Both the position numbers and the translations under genes were made by a program. Below the pieces are notes generated by a model that worked only from the letters and a program-made list of their open reading frames with translations, had not been told where the DNA came from and did not search any database. A stretch of DNA of 64,000 nt from Rhizobium sp. P40RR-XXII. Its GTDB lineage: Bacteria; Pseudomonadota; Alphaproteobacteria; Rhizobiales; Rhizobiaceae. Shown here piece by piece: positions 1-9,074 of this stretch. The stretch spans positions 124,001 to 188,000 of the forward strand of contig NZ_JABAII010000006.1 in assembly GCF_012641405.1 (NCBI RefSeq). Reading direction: 5' to 3'. The number at the start of each line of letters is the position of its first letter. Position 1 is the first letter of the stretch.

Positions 1-203
1 TGCCACAGCCACAATGGGGAGAACCAATATGTCAATCGCCAACAAGTCGTCCGAAAATGGCTCCCGCCATTACATTTGCACCCAACGCAGTACGATTGCG
101 ACCGAAATGAAATCAATGACTTGCAAGAGCCAGTTGGAAAATAGTTAGGGGCATCGACATTTGCCGTGATACACACGCATGAGGGTGCTCAGGGAAGTCG
201 GTT
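1..203. other. Left-edge stretch with no assignable gene
   Basis: A forward reading frame is open from the window edge to a TAG at 142-144, so the 3' end of an upstream gene may lie here, but its 47 residues match nothing I recognise. The remaining bases before the ROK gene should hold its promoter; I see no convincing -35/-10 pair. A ribosome-binding-like AGGGAAG lies just before position 204. Confidence 0.3.
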
Positions 204-1340
204 ATGCGGTATCTTCGATCCGGGCCGCGGCGGCGTCAGCCGGAAGAAGCGGACGTTACGCGGGGTAAAACGCTTGGTCTGCGGTCAGGAGAAATCGCCG
301 ACAGAAATATCCGCGTCATTTTAGAGGCAATCCGCCGTCATGGCCCTTTGACCCGCATGGAACTCGGCCGACACTCCGGGCTGACCGGGCCGGGGATCAC
401 CAACATTCTCCGCCGCCTTGGCGAGGAAGGATTGGTGACCTCGCACCGCCGCAACGGTGTGGGCAGTGGCGCGACCGCGACCGAATTTGCCCTGCGGCCC
501 GAGGGAGCCTTCTCGATCGGCGTCCGGGTTCGTCAAAGCCGGGGCGAAGCCGTCCTCGTCGATCTCAGCGGCCAGGTTCACGACCGCGTTTATTTCACCC
601 TCGTTCGAACAAGAAGGGTGGACTCCATCCTTTCGGCCATCGAAGCCATGCTCGGCCGCCATCCCGGCCTGCCGATCATCGGCGTAGGAATCGGCTCGAA
701 TGACTGGACCGCGGAAGAGGCGGGCGAGCTTGATGCGGCGTCAAAACTTCCGTCTAGCCGTGTCGAGAACGAGTGCACGACAGGCCTGCTTGCCGAGCGC
801 ACGATCGGCACACCTGCGCCCGGAGGCGGGCTGGCCATGATCATCATCGACGAGGATGTCCAGGCCGGCTTCCTTGTTCGCGGCATTCCCTATTCAGGCG
901 TCCACGGACGCGCCGGCAATATCGGCGACATGCACACTGGTCCCGACAATGTCCCGTTGAGCACCGTTGTCGGCTTCGGCGCCCTGCGCACCCTCATCGG
1001 CGATGACGAATTCGCCCGCCTTTTGGAGGGCCAGGAGCTGTCTTCTCCGCTGCTGGCGCAATGGATCCGCGAGGCGGCAAGCCACCTGCTCGATCCGATC
1101 ATCGCAATTGCCGGCTTCATCGCGCCGAGCGTCATCATGATCGGCGGCGACCTGCCGAGAGGCGTCATCGAGGCGCTGATCCATCAGCTTTCAGTCGAGC
1201 GGCGCGACACGTCGAAGCGGCCGTTCCTGACGCCATGGATTTCGCCGATGAAGCCCGCAAGCTTCAGCGGCGGCGGCGTGGCGCTGGGGGCAGCACTTCT
1301 GCCTTTCCTCAACACCCTGTTGCCGCCGGTTTCCGCCTGA
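204..1340 (+). CDS. ROK-family transcriptional regulator
   Basis: This 378-residue protein is a sugar-responsive DNA-binding regulator of the ROK (NagC/XylR-like) family. A MarR-like winged helix at about residues 33-80 (RHGPLTRMELGRHSGLTG) is followed by an actin/hexokinase-like fold. The ROK landmarks are weakened: VENECTTGLLAE stands where kinases have an END-containing motif, GRAGNIGDMHTG stands for the usual AGExGH segment, and the zinc-binding CxCGxxGC cluster is absent, so it is a regulator and not a sugar kinase. It converges on the dehydrogenase gene with 15 bases between them. Start chosen at ATG 204 behind AGGGAAG. The likely targets are the dehydrogenase and the ABC operon next door (inference). 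Confidence 0.88.
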   Translation: MRYLRSGPRRRQPEEADVTRGKTLGLRSGEIADRNIRVILEAIRRHGPLTRMELGRHSGLTGPGITNILRRLGEEGLVTSHRRNGVGSGATATEFALRPEGAFSIGVRVRQSRGEAVLVDLSGQVHDRVYFTLVRTRRVDSILSAIEAMLGRHPGLPIIGVGIGSNDWTAEEAGELDAASKLPSSRVENECTTGLLAERTIGTPAPGGGLAMIIIDEDVQAGFLVRGIPYSGVHGRAGNIGDMHTGPDNVPLSTVVGFGALRTLIGDDEFARLLEGQELSSPLLAQWIREAASHLLDPIIAIAGFIAPSVIMIGGDLPRGVIEALIHQLSVERRDTSKRPFLTPWISPMKPASFSGGGVALGAALLPFLNTLLPPVSA

Positions 1341-1355
1341 CTCAATGATGCCGGC

Positions 1356-2402
1356 TCAGGCAAGAGCCTCATCGGCATGGCTGATGTCCGAGGCGATCGC
1401 CTTGTCCAGAACCTTCTGAATATTCGCGGCACGACGAAATGAGGGTTCCTGCGTCTTGCCCATCCTGACCGCCTGGACGAAGCGCTGATAGTTCGTCTCC
1501 ACTTCGTTGAACGGAACGTCGCGCCATGTCGCGGTATGAACGTCTTCGCCAAGGCAGGCGCGCAACGTCGACGGTCCGGTATCATAGATCATCTCGATCG
1601 AACCTGTCTCGCCATAGACCCTGAGACGAAGTTGATCCATCTGGCCCGCAGCGGTGCGCGTCGCCTGGATGGTGCCGATTGCTCCCGTCGTGAAATCGAC
1701 GTTCATGGTAAAGCTGTCATTCGCGTCGAGGTCATAGTCGCCGATCCTATGACCCGGCGCCTTGTCGAAAGTCTTCAGCCGCGCAAAGACATGGGCAACG
1801 TCGAGGCCAGAACCATAGGAGGCGAAATCGACGATATGGATGCCGATGTCGCCGAGTGCGCCGTTCGAGCCATGTTTCTTGCTCAGGCGCCACAGCCATT
1901 TGCTTTCGGTCTTCCAGTCTCCCCAATGCCGTCCGACGAGCCAGCTCTGCAGGTGAGACGCTTCAACATGCCTCACCTCGCCTATCTCGCCGGCGAGCAC
2001 CATCTGCCGGCCTTTCTGCAGGGCGGGCGAGTTGCGATAGGTGAAATTCACCATGCCGACCTTGCCCGCTTTCTCAATCGCGTCGGTCATTTCCATCGCC
2101 TTGATCGCATCGGTCGCAAGCGGCTTTTCACAAAAGACGTGCTTGCCGGCCGCAATCGCCTGAAGCGTCGTCGCATGGTGGACGCTGTCGGGCGTCACAT
2201 TGGCGACGGCATCGAACTCGCCCCAGGCAAGGGCTTCCTCAAGCGAGCTGAAATGATTGGGAATGCCATGTTCCGAACAAAAGGCGACAAGCCGCTCCGC
2301 AACGACGTCGACGCCGCCCACGACGCTAACGCCCTCGATCGCCTTGAAACTTGCAGCATGCTTATGGGCCATTCCGCCCGTGCCGAGAATGAGTAAGCGC
2401 AT
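1356..2402 (-). CDS. Gfo/Idh/MocA-family sugar or inositol dehydrogenase
   Basis: A 348-residue NAD(P)-dependent oxidoreductase acting on a sugar, inositol or related polyol. The N-terminal Rossmann fold opens with LLILGTGGMAHKHA, and the family motif EKP lies in FCEKPLATD near residue 95; the C-terminal half is the alpha/beta substrate domain. I place the start at ATG 2402, behind GGAGG five bases upstream; the frame can be extended to 2489, but the extra 29 residues are unlike the family. It is divergent from the ABC transport operon, so both probably share the 2403-2674 regulatory region. The substrate is probably the transported sugar or its keto form, which the sequence does not identify. 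Confidence 0.88.
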   Translation of the reverse strand: MRLLILGTGGMAHKHAASFKAIEGVSVVGGVDVVAERLVAFCSEHGIPNHFSSLEEALAWGEFDAVANVTPDSVHHATTLQAIAAGKHVFCEKPLATDAIKAMEMTDAIEKAGKVGMVNFTYRNSPALQKGRQMVLAGEIGEVRHVEASHLQSWLVGRHWGDWKTESKWLWRLSKKHGSNGALGDIGIHIVDFASYGSGLDVAHVFARLKTFDKAPGHRIGDYDLDANDSFTMNVDFTTGAIGTIQATRTAAGQMDQLRLRVYGETGSIEMIYDTGPSTLRACLGEDVHTATWRDVPFNEVETNYQRFVQAVRMGKTQEPSFRRAANIQKVLDKAIASDISHADEALA

Positions 2403-2568
2403 CCGATCCTCCATAGATGTCAGGGTCAGCCGGCTCTCGCCAGCCAAAAGTAAACCGCCCATCACGGATGCCCGCGGTGGCTCGATCATTCCGTCATCAG
2501 GAAACGCGGCCGCACGCCGCTAGCTGCTGTTGAATGTCGCCGGCATCTTGATCCTCCGAAGCTGCGGC

Positions 2569-2602
2569 TTGACATCAAATCAAAGTAACTTAATCTAATT
2601 AA
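2569..2602 (+). promoter_or_regulatory. Candidate promoter and operator of the first sugar ABC operon
   Basis: TTGACA at 2569-2574 is a consensus -35 box; 16 bases later TAATCT (2591-2596) is a weak -10. Overlapping the -10 is the inverted repeat TTAAT-CTA-ATTAA (2590-2602), well placed for repressor binding. The region is AT-rich compared with its flanks and lies between the divergent dehydrogenase and binding-protein genes. A ROK protein is the likely ligand because two are encoded beside it (inference). Confidence 0.5.
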
Positions 2603-2674
2603 TGCAGCATGGAAATGAGGAGAGGTCAACCGACCACCAGGCTGTATCCGTTCAAAATGGGGAGGAGACCCATC

Positions 2675-3973
2675 ATGAAGAGAGCGTTCGTCAGTGCGCT
2701 AGCGCTGAGTACAATGTTGTTTTCAATGCCTGCCGCATTTGCCCAGGAAATTGCGACAAAGGATCGGATCGGCCTTGCCGATGCGCCGAAAACCCTCACC
2801 GTCAGGCTTACGAACGATAGTCCCAACAATGCCGATCCGGCGATCGCCAAGGGCTATCAGGCGCTCTTCATCGATTTCATCAAGAAACATCCCGACTGGA
2901 AGCTGCAGATGCAGTTCATGTCGACCGATATCGGTACCGAACAGGCAAAGATGCTCGAGCAGGCAAAGGCCGGCAACGCTCCGGACTGCGCCGCCGTCGA
3001 CTCTTTCGTTCTCTCTCAGTTCATGGTCAACCATGTGCTGGCCGACTTCACCCCCTATTTCTCGAAGGATGAGATCGCCGACCTGTTCCCCTTCATCCGC
3101 AGCGGAATCAGCGACAAGGACCAGACGATCCGCGCCTGGTGGTGGGATACGGATCTTCGCGTGCTCTATCGCAACAAGTCCATCGTCCCGGATGCGCCGC
3201 AGACCTGGGCCGACCTGAAGAAGGCCGGCATCGCCTCCGTCAAGGAGGGTATGGAAGGCATCCTCTTCAATGCCGGCCGTTATGAGGGCTCAACGTTCGA
3301 CTGGCTCGCGAATTATTGGGCGCTCGGCGGCAAGCTCGTCGACGACAGCGGCAAGCCGGTCTTCGGCGAGGGCGAAAACAAGCAGAAGTTTCTCAAGGCC
3401 CTGACCTACTACAAGGATCTCGTCGATTCCGGTGCGGCGCCCAAGCGGGTTACCACGATTGCCAACTATGACGACCTGAACGCGGCCGCGGCTGCCGGAA
3501 CCACGGCGCTCTTCATTGGCGGCAACTGGCAGCTCGCTCAGCTGAAAGCCACGCTGGACGAGGATGAATTCGGCAACTGGACTTTCTCGCCGATTCCCGG
3601 CCCCACGGCCGATCAGCGCTCCACCGGTACCGGCGGCTGGACGGTCGCTTCGTTCAGCAAGGACAAGGGCAAGGTCGAGATGTGCGCCAACCTTGCCCGT
3701 GATGTCTATATGGGACCCGCCAACGCGCTGCAGCAGCAATTGCCGACGCGCAAATCGCTGTTCGACAAGTATCAGGTCTTCTCGACCGACGCTAACAAGA
3801 CCTTTGCCGAGGCGCTCGCCAACGGCCAGGCTCGTCCGGGCGCTCCGATCTATCCGGAAATCTCCAACCAGATCCAGATCATGATGGGTGACGTCCTGTC
3901 GGGTACCAAGCAGCCCGAACAAGCTCTCGACGCGGCGTTCAGCGCGACGATGGAGGCTTACAAGCGTCTCTAA
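2675..3973 (+). CDS. Sugar ABC transporter substrate-binding protein
   Basis: A 432-residue periplasmic binding protein of the extracellular solute-binding family 1 type (MalE/UgpB-like). The first 23 residues form a signal peptide ending AAFA, with cleavage likely before Gln24. The body shows family features such as NAPDCAAVDSF, a Trp-rich AWWWDTDLRVLYRN stretch and LFIGGNWQLAQL. ATG 2675 is preceded by GGAGGAG seven bases upstream; an in-frame ATG at 2609 would place the signal peptide internally, so I reject it. First gene of a six-gene operon. A strong stem-loop after its stop probably makes its mRNA more abundant than that of the permeases. The substrate is a carbohydrate but cannot be specified. 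Confidence 0.93.
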   Translation: MKRAFVSALALSTMLFSMPAAFAQEIATKDRIGLADAPKTLTVRLTNDSPNNADPAIAKGYQALFIDFIKKHPDWKLQMQFMSTDIGTEQAKMLEQAKAGNAPDCAAVDSFVLSQFMVNHVLADFTPYFSKDEIADLFPFIRSGISDKDQTIRAWWWDTDLRVLYRNKSIVPDAPQTWADLKKAGIASVKEGMEGILFNAGRYEGSTFDWLANYWALGGKLVDDSGKPVFGEGENKQKFLKALTYYKDLVDSGAAPKRVTTIANYDDLNAAAAAGTTALFIGGNWQLAQLKATLDEDEFGNWTFSPIPGPTADQRSTGTGGWTVASFSKDKGKVEMCANLARDVYMGPANALQQQLPTRKSLFDKYQVFSTDANKTFAEALANGQARPGAPIYPEISNQIQIMMGDVLSGTKQPEQALDAAFSATMEAYKRL

Positions 3974-3985
3974 CGATTGGGATCG

Positions 3986-4012
3986 CGGCGGCGCCTCCAA
4001 AGGGCGCCGCCG
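3986..4012 (+). repeat. Intercistronic stem-loop after the binding-protein gene
   Basis: CGGCGGCGCC (3986-3995) and GGCGCCGCCG (4003-4012) form a perfect 10-bp G+C stem with a 7-base loop. It lies 12 bases after the binding-protein stop and 28 bases before the first permease gene, with no T-run after it. In ABC operons such hairpins protect upstream mRNA or partly terminate, giving excess binding protein; that role is inferred. Confidence 0.75.
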
Positions 4013-4040
4013 GTAGCGTCAACCCGGACAGAGAAGCCCA

Positions 4041-4970
4041 ATGACCCCTATCGCCATCGAGGCTGCCGACCGGCCGCACAGCAGATCGTTCATGCGTCGT
4101 TTCGCCGGGGCACCCTTGCCCTGGATGTTGCCAGTGATCATCGTCATCGGCATCTTCTATCTCTATCCGATGATCGACGTGTTCCGCCTGTCGTTTACCA
4201 ATGCCACGCTCATCGGCAATACTCAGGACTATACGCTCGGCTCGATTGCCAACATGCTGAGCTCGCCGCAGCTTCCCGATATCCTGTGGGCGACCCTCGT
4301 CTTCGTCGGCGGCAGCGTCATCGGTCAGCAGATTCTCGGCCTTGCTGTCGCCGTCGTCGTTGTCCGCGGAGAAAAGCGCGGCCTGTTCGGCACGACGATT
4401 TTGCGAACCACGGCGCTCATTGCCTGGGTCGTCCCGGGGATTGCCGGCGGCATCATCTGGCAGATGCTGTTTTCGGAAGCACCCTACGGTGCGCTCAACA
4501 GTATTTTGCGGCTCATGCACCTGCCCGTCGTCGCCTGGCTTTCAGATCCGGCGATCGCCCCTTGGTCGGCCCTGATTTCGAACATCTGGCGCGGGACGGC
4601 CTTCTCGATGGTCGTCATGTACGCCGCTCTCAAGGCGATCGACCCCTCGCTCTACGAAGCGGCCGAAGTCGATGGCGCGACGGGTTCGCAGCAATTCTTC
4701 TTCATCACCATTCCGCAGTTGCGCGCGGCTATGCTCGTCAACATGATCCTGATCACGATCATGACTTTGAATACTTTCGACGCGATCATAACGCTGACGG
4801 GCGGCGGACCCGGGCGCGCGACCGAAGTCATATCGCTCTATGTCTTCAACATCGTCTTCCGCAACTACGATTTATCAGGCGGAAGCGTGCTTTCCGTGCT
4901 GATGCTGATCATAAGCCTCGGACTGGCGCTTGTTTCTGCATCGTTCCTGCCGAAGGAGGAAGAGAGATGA
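4041..4970 (+). CDS. Sugar ABC transporter permease (MalF/UgpA-like)
   Basis: A 309-residue inner-membrane subunit with about six membrane segments, the first at residues 30-50 (LPVIIVIGIFYLYP). The cytoplasmic EAA loop, which docks on the ATPase, reads EAAEVDGATGSQQFFFITIP near residue 212. Family length is normal. The gene ends in an ATGA overlap with the second permease, so the two should be translationally coupled and form the heterodimeric channel. Confidence 0.92.
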   Translation: MTPIAIEAADRPHSRSFMRRFAGAPLPWMLPVIIVIGIFYLYPMIDVFRLSFTNATLIGNTQDYTLGSIANMLSSPQLPDILWATLVFVGGSVIGQQILGLAVAVVVVRGEKRGLFGTTILRTTALIAWVVPGIAGGIIWQMLFSEAPYGALNSILRLMHLPVVAWLSDPAIAPWSALISNIWRGTAFSMVVMYAALKAIDPSLYEAAEVDGATGSQQFFFITIPQLRAAMLVNMILITIMTLNTFDAIITLTGGGPGRATEVISLYVFNIVFRNYDLSGGSVLSVLMLIISLGLALVSASFLPKEEER

Positions 4971-5809
4971 GCAGGCGTACCGGCACACGTTTCGGCGATT
5001 TCCTGAGCTACCTCTTCATGTTGGTGATGTTCGTATTCTTCGCCGGTCCCCTCACCTACCTCCTGTCGCTGGCACTGCGTGACCGGCGGGAGATCTATCG
5101 CGGCGTGGCACGCTATATCCCGCACAATCCGACCATCGACAATTTCGTTACTGTCCTCAACAACAGCTATTTCCCGCTCTATCTCTGGAATGGCCTGAAG
5201 CTCGCAACGCTGAGCGGCTTCGGCGTTCTGATTGTCGCACTGCCGGCGGCTTACGCCTTCTCGCGCTTCCAGTTCAGGGGCAAGGGCCTGTCCATGATGG
5301 GCCTTTTGCTGTTCCAGATGATTTCACCGCTGGTGATCATGGTGCCGCTCTATCGCTACATGAACCGTCTTGGCCTACTCGATACGCATTTCGCCGTGAC
5401 GATGGTCTATATTGCTCTTGGCGTGCCGCTTGCGACATGGCTCTTAAAGAGCACGGTAGACGGCATTCCGCGCAGCCTCGACGAAGCGGCAATGATCGAC
5501 GGATGCAACCGGTTTTCCGTCTTCTGGCGGATCGTCCTTCCCTTGTCGGCGCCCGGCATAGCTTCCGTCTTCATCATCACCGTGATAGCCGGCTGGGCGC
5601 AGTTCCTCGTGCCTTTTCTGCTGTTGACGCAAAACAATTTGATGCCGATCGGCGTAGGAATCTTTAACTTCCGGGGGATGCAAACCGACTCGTCCATCCA
5701 GCTGCTGGCGGCCGCCTGCCTCATCTCCGTCGTACCGGCGATCGTGGCGTTCCTGTCTCTCCAGCGGTTGATCCTTGGTTCCATGACCAGCGGCTCGGTG
5801 AAGGGCTAA
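4967..5809 (+). CDS. Sugar ABC transporter permease (MalG/UgpE-like)
   Basis: A 280-residue partner permease with about six membrane segments (first: YLFMLVMFVFFAGPLTYLL). The EAA loop is seen as DEAAMIDGCNRFSVFWRIVLP. ATG 4967 overlaps the stop of the previous gene (ATGA) behind GGAGGAAGAG. The reading frame stays open far upstream, inside the previous gene, but that extension has no permease character. Confidence 0.92.
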   Translation: MSRRTGTRFGDFLSYLFMLVMFVFFAGPLTYLLSLALRDRREIYRGVARYIPHNPTIDNFVTVLNNSYFPLYLWNGLKLATLSGFGVLIVALPAAYAFSRFQFRGKGLSMMGLLLFQMISPLVIMVPLYRYMNRLGLLDTHFAVTMVYIALGVPLATWLLKSTVDGIPRSLDEAAMIDGCNRFSVFWRIVLPLSAPGIASVFIITVIAGWAQFLVPFLLLTQNNLMPIGVGIFNFRGMQTDSSIQLLAAACLISVVPAIVAFLSLQRLILGSMTSGSVKG

Positions 5810-5847
5810 GGCGGTTGCATGCCCATGGCTGACAGAGGATCCCGACC

Positions 5848-7086
5848 ATGAACCCAACGATCGGCGTCAAACTCTCTCCCGACCTGACGGGCGCCAATGT
5901 CGAGGACGCAGGCGAGTACAACAGAGCCGTCGTTCTGCGCTGCATTCATCGGCAAGCGCCGATCTCGCGCGCCGAGACCGCTCGGCAGACAGGCTTTACC
6001 AAGCCGGCGATCGCGCGGATCGTCGATCGCCTGCTTGACGAGGGCCTGATCATCGAGGCTCGCCGGCGCCACGGCCTCAGAGGACAGCCGGCGATCGAGC
6101 TTGAGATCAATCCGGATGCATTCTTCGCCATCGGCATCAACATCGATCGCGACCATCTGACAATCCTTGCCGTCGATGCGGTCGGCAACGTTCGCGCCCG
6201 CGTGCATCATGAGAAACGCTACATCCTGCCAGCCGAATTCATGCAGCTGACGGCCGACGCGATATCGCACTTCCAGCGAAGCCGTCTGATCGACGACGCG
6301 CATCTGGCCGGTATCGGCCTTGCCATGCCGGACTGGCTCGGCGAGATCGCCTTCATGGGCAAGCCCGATGACTACGGGGAGTGGATGGAATTCGACGTGC
6401 GGACAGCACTGGAAAACCTCACGCCGCATCCGGTCTTCATCGAAAACGAAACCAATGCCGCCGCGCTTGCCGAGCTCGATTATGGGCTCGGCGCCGAAAG
6501 CCGCAGCTTCTTCTACATTGCGGTCAATGCCTGCCCCGGCGGCGGGCTCGTGCTCGACGGCAACGGTCACCGCGGCGCCATGGGTCTCAGCGGCGAAATC
6601 GGTTGGCTTCCGATCGCCGACCCAAGGGACAAGAAGGCGCAGAAGGTCGAACTCCTCGGCGAGATATTCTCGCTCTTCTTCCTTTACAAGTTTCTGGGAG
6701 AGCACGGCATCGAGGCGAGCGTGCCGCAGGACCTCCTTACGTTAGATACCCGCGGCAGGAAGCTGGTATCTCAATGGCTCAAGACCATGAGCGCGCATCT
6801 CGCCGTCGCGGTAAAGCACATCGGCATGATCGTCGATCCCGACGCCATCATTCTCGGTGGCCGCTTGCCCATTCGCATGGTCGATGAGCTGCTGCGTTAC
6901 GTCCACGAGCATCTCGATGCCGGGGACACTGCTCTTCCCACGCTCCATCGCGCTTCGCTCGGCGAGGACGCCTGCGCGATCGGTGCAGCGGCGATGCCCA
7001 TGTCGGCCGCCCTCATGCTCGCATCGGCCGACCAGGTTCAACGTACGCGATCACCGCTCAAATTCATGGATCGCCTGAACAACTGA
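5848..7086 (+). CDS. ROK-family transcriptional regulator, inside the ABC operon
   Basis: A 412-residue regulator: winged helix at about residues 30-78 (RQAPISRAETARQTGFTKPA) plus a ROK domain with VFIENETNAAALAE near residue 200 and GAMGLSGEIGWLPIAD near 245. As in the first ROK protein, the zinc cysteines of the kinases are missing, so it is a DNA-binding sensor. It lies 38 bases after the second permease and 30 before the isomerase gene, cotranscribed with the system it probably controls (autoregulation, inferred). It differs clearly in sequence from the ROK protein at 204-1340, so the cassette has two paralogous sensors. Confidence 0.88.
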   Translation: MNPTIGVKLSPDLTGANVEDAGEYNRAVVLRCIHRQAPISRAETARQTGFTKPAIARIVDRLLDEGLIIEARRRHGLRGQPAIELEINPDAFFAIGINIDRDHLTILAVDAVGNVRARVHHEKRYILPAEFMQLTADAISHFQRSRLIDDAHLAGIGLAMPDWLGEIAFMGKPDDYGEWMEFDVRTALENLTPHPVFIENETNAAALAELDYGLGAESRSFFYIAVNACPGGGLVLDGNGHRGAMGLSGEIGWLPIADPRDKKAQKVELLGEIFSLFFLYKFLGEHGIEASVPQDLLTLDTRGRKLVSQWLKTMSAHLAVAVKHIGMIVDPDAIILGGRLPIRMVDELLRYVHEHLDAGDTALPTLHRASLGEDACAIGAAAMPMSAALMLASADQVQRTRSPLKFMDRLNN

Positions 7087-7116
7087 CGCGGCCGCCAAGG
7101 CCACAGGGAGGTTTTG

Positions 7117-7971
7117 ATGAGGATCGGCTTTTATACCTCGACGTTCAACGACAGGCCATTCGAGGAGGTCGTCGAGTTTGCGGCTTCCGCCGGCTTCGAT
7201 GCAATCGAGATCGATGTCCGCGGCCACATCAAGACCCCGGATAAGGTGCAGGCGGCCGTCGCGCTTGCCCGCGGCCACGATCTCTTCGTTTCCTCCATTG
7301 TCTATTTCGGCAATCAGCTCGATACCGATCGCGATAAACGCGGCGAACTCAGGGCTATCACCGAGGAATTTGCCCAAGCGATCGGAGAAGCTGGCGTACC
7401 GATCTTCGTGATTTTTCCCGGCCGCGATGACAGCGCGGACGAGACGGCCAACTACGATGATTTCGCCGACTTCGCCAATCGGCTGATCGCCAAGACGACG
7501 TCAAGCGGGCTCATTTTCGCAATCGAGAACTGGCCGGGGCCTAAGGATAATTTTATCGGGACGACGCCGAGTGGCTGGCAGGAGCTCTTCAAGCGAATCC
7601 CGGACCGGCGGTTCGGTCTCGAATTCGATCCCTCCCACCTCCTCCGCATCGGCGTCGATCCCTACGCCGCGATGGGCGCGGTGAAGGATCGTATCGCCAT
7701 CCTTCATGCCAAGGATACCGCGATCGATGCGGCTGCTCAGCAGGCCATTGGCTATCACGGCAAGGGCTGGTGGCAGTATAAGCTTCCGGGGCATGGCCTT
7801 CTTGATTGGCCCCGGTTCCTGTGCCAGGCCCGTGCCAACGGTTTTGACGGCACTCTCTCGATCGAGCATGAGGATGCTGCCTACGGATGGCCGGGCAAGG
7901 ATCTCGCTCAAAGGAAGGAGGGCGAACGCCTCGGCCTTGCCTACCTCAAAAATGTCTTGGACACGCTTTGA
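7117..7971 (+). CDS. TIM-barrel sugar isomerase/epimerase (AP-endonuclease-2 fold)
   Basis: A 284-residue metal-dependent (beta/alpha)8 enzyme of the xylose-isomerase-like family that includes inosose dehydratases (IolE), hydroxypyruvate isomerases and 3-keto-sugar epimerases. Metal-ligand segments are visible: FAIENWPG, LEFDPSHLLRIGVDP, ILHAKDT and LSIEHEDAAY near the C terminus. ATG 7117 follows GGGAGG with six bases between; a TTG three bases upstream is the alternative. Its place between the regulator and the ATPase, with the divergent dehydrogenase, suggests sugar oxidation followed by isomerisation or epimerisation. The exact substrate is unknown. Confidence 0.85.
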   Translation: MRIGFYTSTFNDRPFEEVVEFAASAGFDAIEIDVRGHIKTPDKVQAAVALARGHDLFVSSIVYFGNQLDTDRDKRGELRAITEEFAQAIGEAGVPIFVIFPGRDDSADETANYDDFADFANRLIAKTTSSGLIFAIENWPGPKDNFIGTTPSGWQELFKRIPDRRFGLEFDPSHLLRIGVDPYAAMGAVKDRIAILHAKDTAIDAAAQQAIGYHGKGWWQYKLPGHGLLDWPRFLCQARANGFDGTLSIEHEDAAYGWPGKDLAQRKEGERLGLAYLKNVLDTL

Positions 7972-7991
7972 CAGCAGCCGGGGAGGACGAA

Positions 7992-9047
7992 ATGGCCCAT
8001 GTGAGAGTGAACAATGCACGCAAGGACTATGGCGCGTTCAAAGCCATAAAGGGCGTGTCGGTCGATATTCGCGACGGTGAGTTCGTCGTGCTTGTCGGCC
8101 CCTCCGGCTGCGGTAAATCCACGCTGCTCAGAATGATCGCCGGCCTGGAAGGCATCACCTCAGGCGATATCCAGATCGGCAAGCACATCGTCAACGATCT
8201 CGCGCCGAAGGATCGCGACATTGCGATGGTGTTCCAGAACTATGCCCTCTATCCCCATATGACGGTCGCGAGGAATATGGGCTTTTCCTTGCGGCTGAAG
8301 CGGATGCCGAAGGCGGAAATCGACCAGCGTGTCGGCAATGCCGCGAAGATCCTCGGGCTTGAAAATCTTCTCGAGCGGTATCCGAAACAGCTCTCGGGCG
8401 GGCAGAGGCAGCGCGTTGCAATGGGCCGGGCGATCGTTCGCGATCCCGCCGTCTTCCTCTTCGACGAACCTCTCTCCAATCTCGATGCCAAGCTCCGCGT
8501 CCAGATGCGATCCGAAATCAAGGAGATGCATCAGCGGCTGCAAACCACCACCATCTATGTCACTCACGATCAGATCGAAGCGATGACGATGGCCGACAAG
8601 ATCGTCGTCATGAAGGATGGACTGATCGAGCAGTCGGGATCACCGCTCGATCTCTATGACCGGCCGAACAACCTCTTCGTCGCGGGCTTCATAGGCTCTC
8701 CCTCGATGAATTTCATCAGGGGCGGCATGACTGGCGAAGGTTTCCGCACTGCGGATGGGCTTGTCCTGCCGAGCGAGCGGCGCCCATCCAGCGCCGTCAC
8801 CTACGGCCTTCGCCCGGAAGACATCAGGCTCGACGTCAATGGCATCGAGGTTGAGACCGTCGTCGTCGAACCGACAGGATCCGAGACCATGGTCATTGCG
8901 CGGCTGGGCGCGCAAACGATCACTTGCGTTTTCCGCGAGCGGATCAGGGCCGCGCCCGGCGACGTGCTGCGGATTGCGCCGGTTCAGGACGCCGTCCATC
9001 TGTTTGTCGAGGCCGGGCAGCGCATCACCGTCGAAGAGACCGGTTAG
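7992..9047 (+). CDS. Sugar ABC transporter ATP-binding protein (UgpC/MalK-like)
   Basis: A 351-residue ATPase that powers the two permeases. Walker A is GPSGCGKST (about residues 37-45), the signature is [14 protein letters not shown], Walker B leads into [15 protein letters not shown], and the switch His is in YVTHDQIEA. Residues from about 240 form the regulatory beta-sandwich typical of MalK/UgpC proteins. ATG 7992 has GGGAGGACGAA upstream. It ends the cassette and converges on the ialB-like gene. Confidence 0.94.
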   Translation: MAHVRVNNARKDYGAFKAIKGVSVDIRDGEFVVLVGPSGCGKSTLLRMIAGLEGITSGDIQIGKHIVNDLAPKDRDIAMVFQNYALYPHMTVARNMGFSLRLKRMPKAEIDQRVGNAAKILGLENLLERYPKQLSGGQRQRVAMGRAIVRDPAVFLFDEPLSNLDAKLRVQMRSEIKEMHQRLQTTTIYVTHDQIEAMTMADKIVVMKDGLIEQSGSPLDLYDRPNNLFVAGFIGSPSMNFIRGGMTGEGFRTADGLVLPSERRPSSAVTYGLRPEDIRLDVNGIEVETVVVEPTGSETMVIARLGAQTITCVFRERIRAAPGDVLRIAPVQDAVHLFVEAGQRITVEETG

Positions 9048-9074
9048 ACGGATTGGGCGAAGCCATGCCACTCT

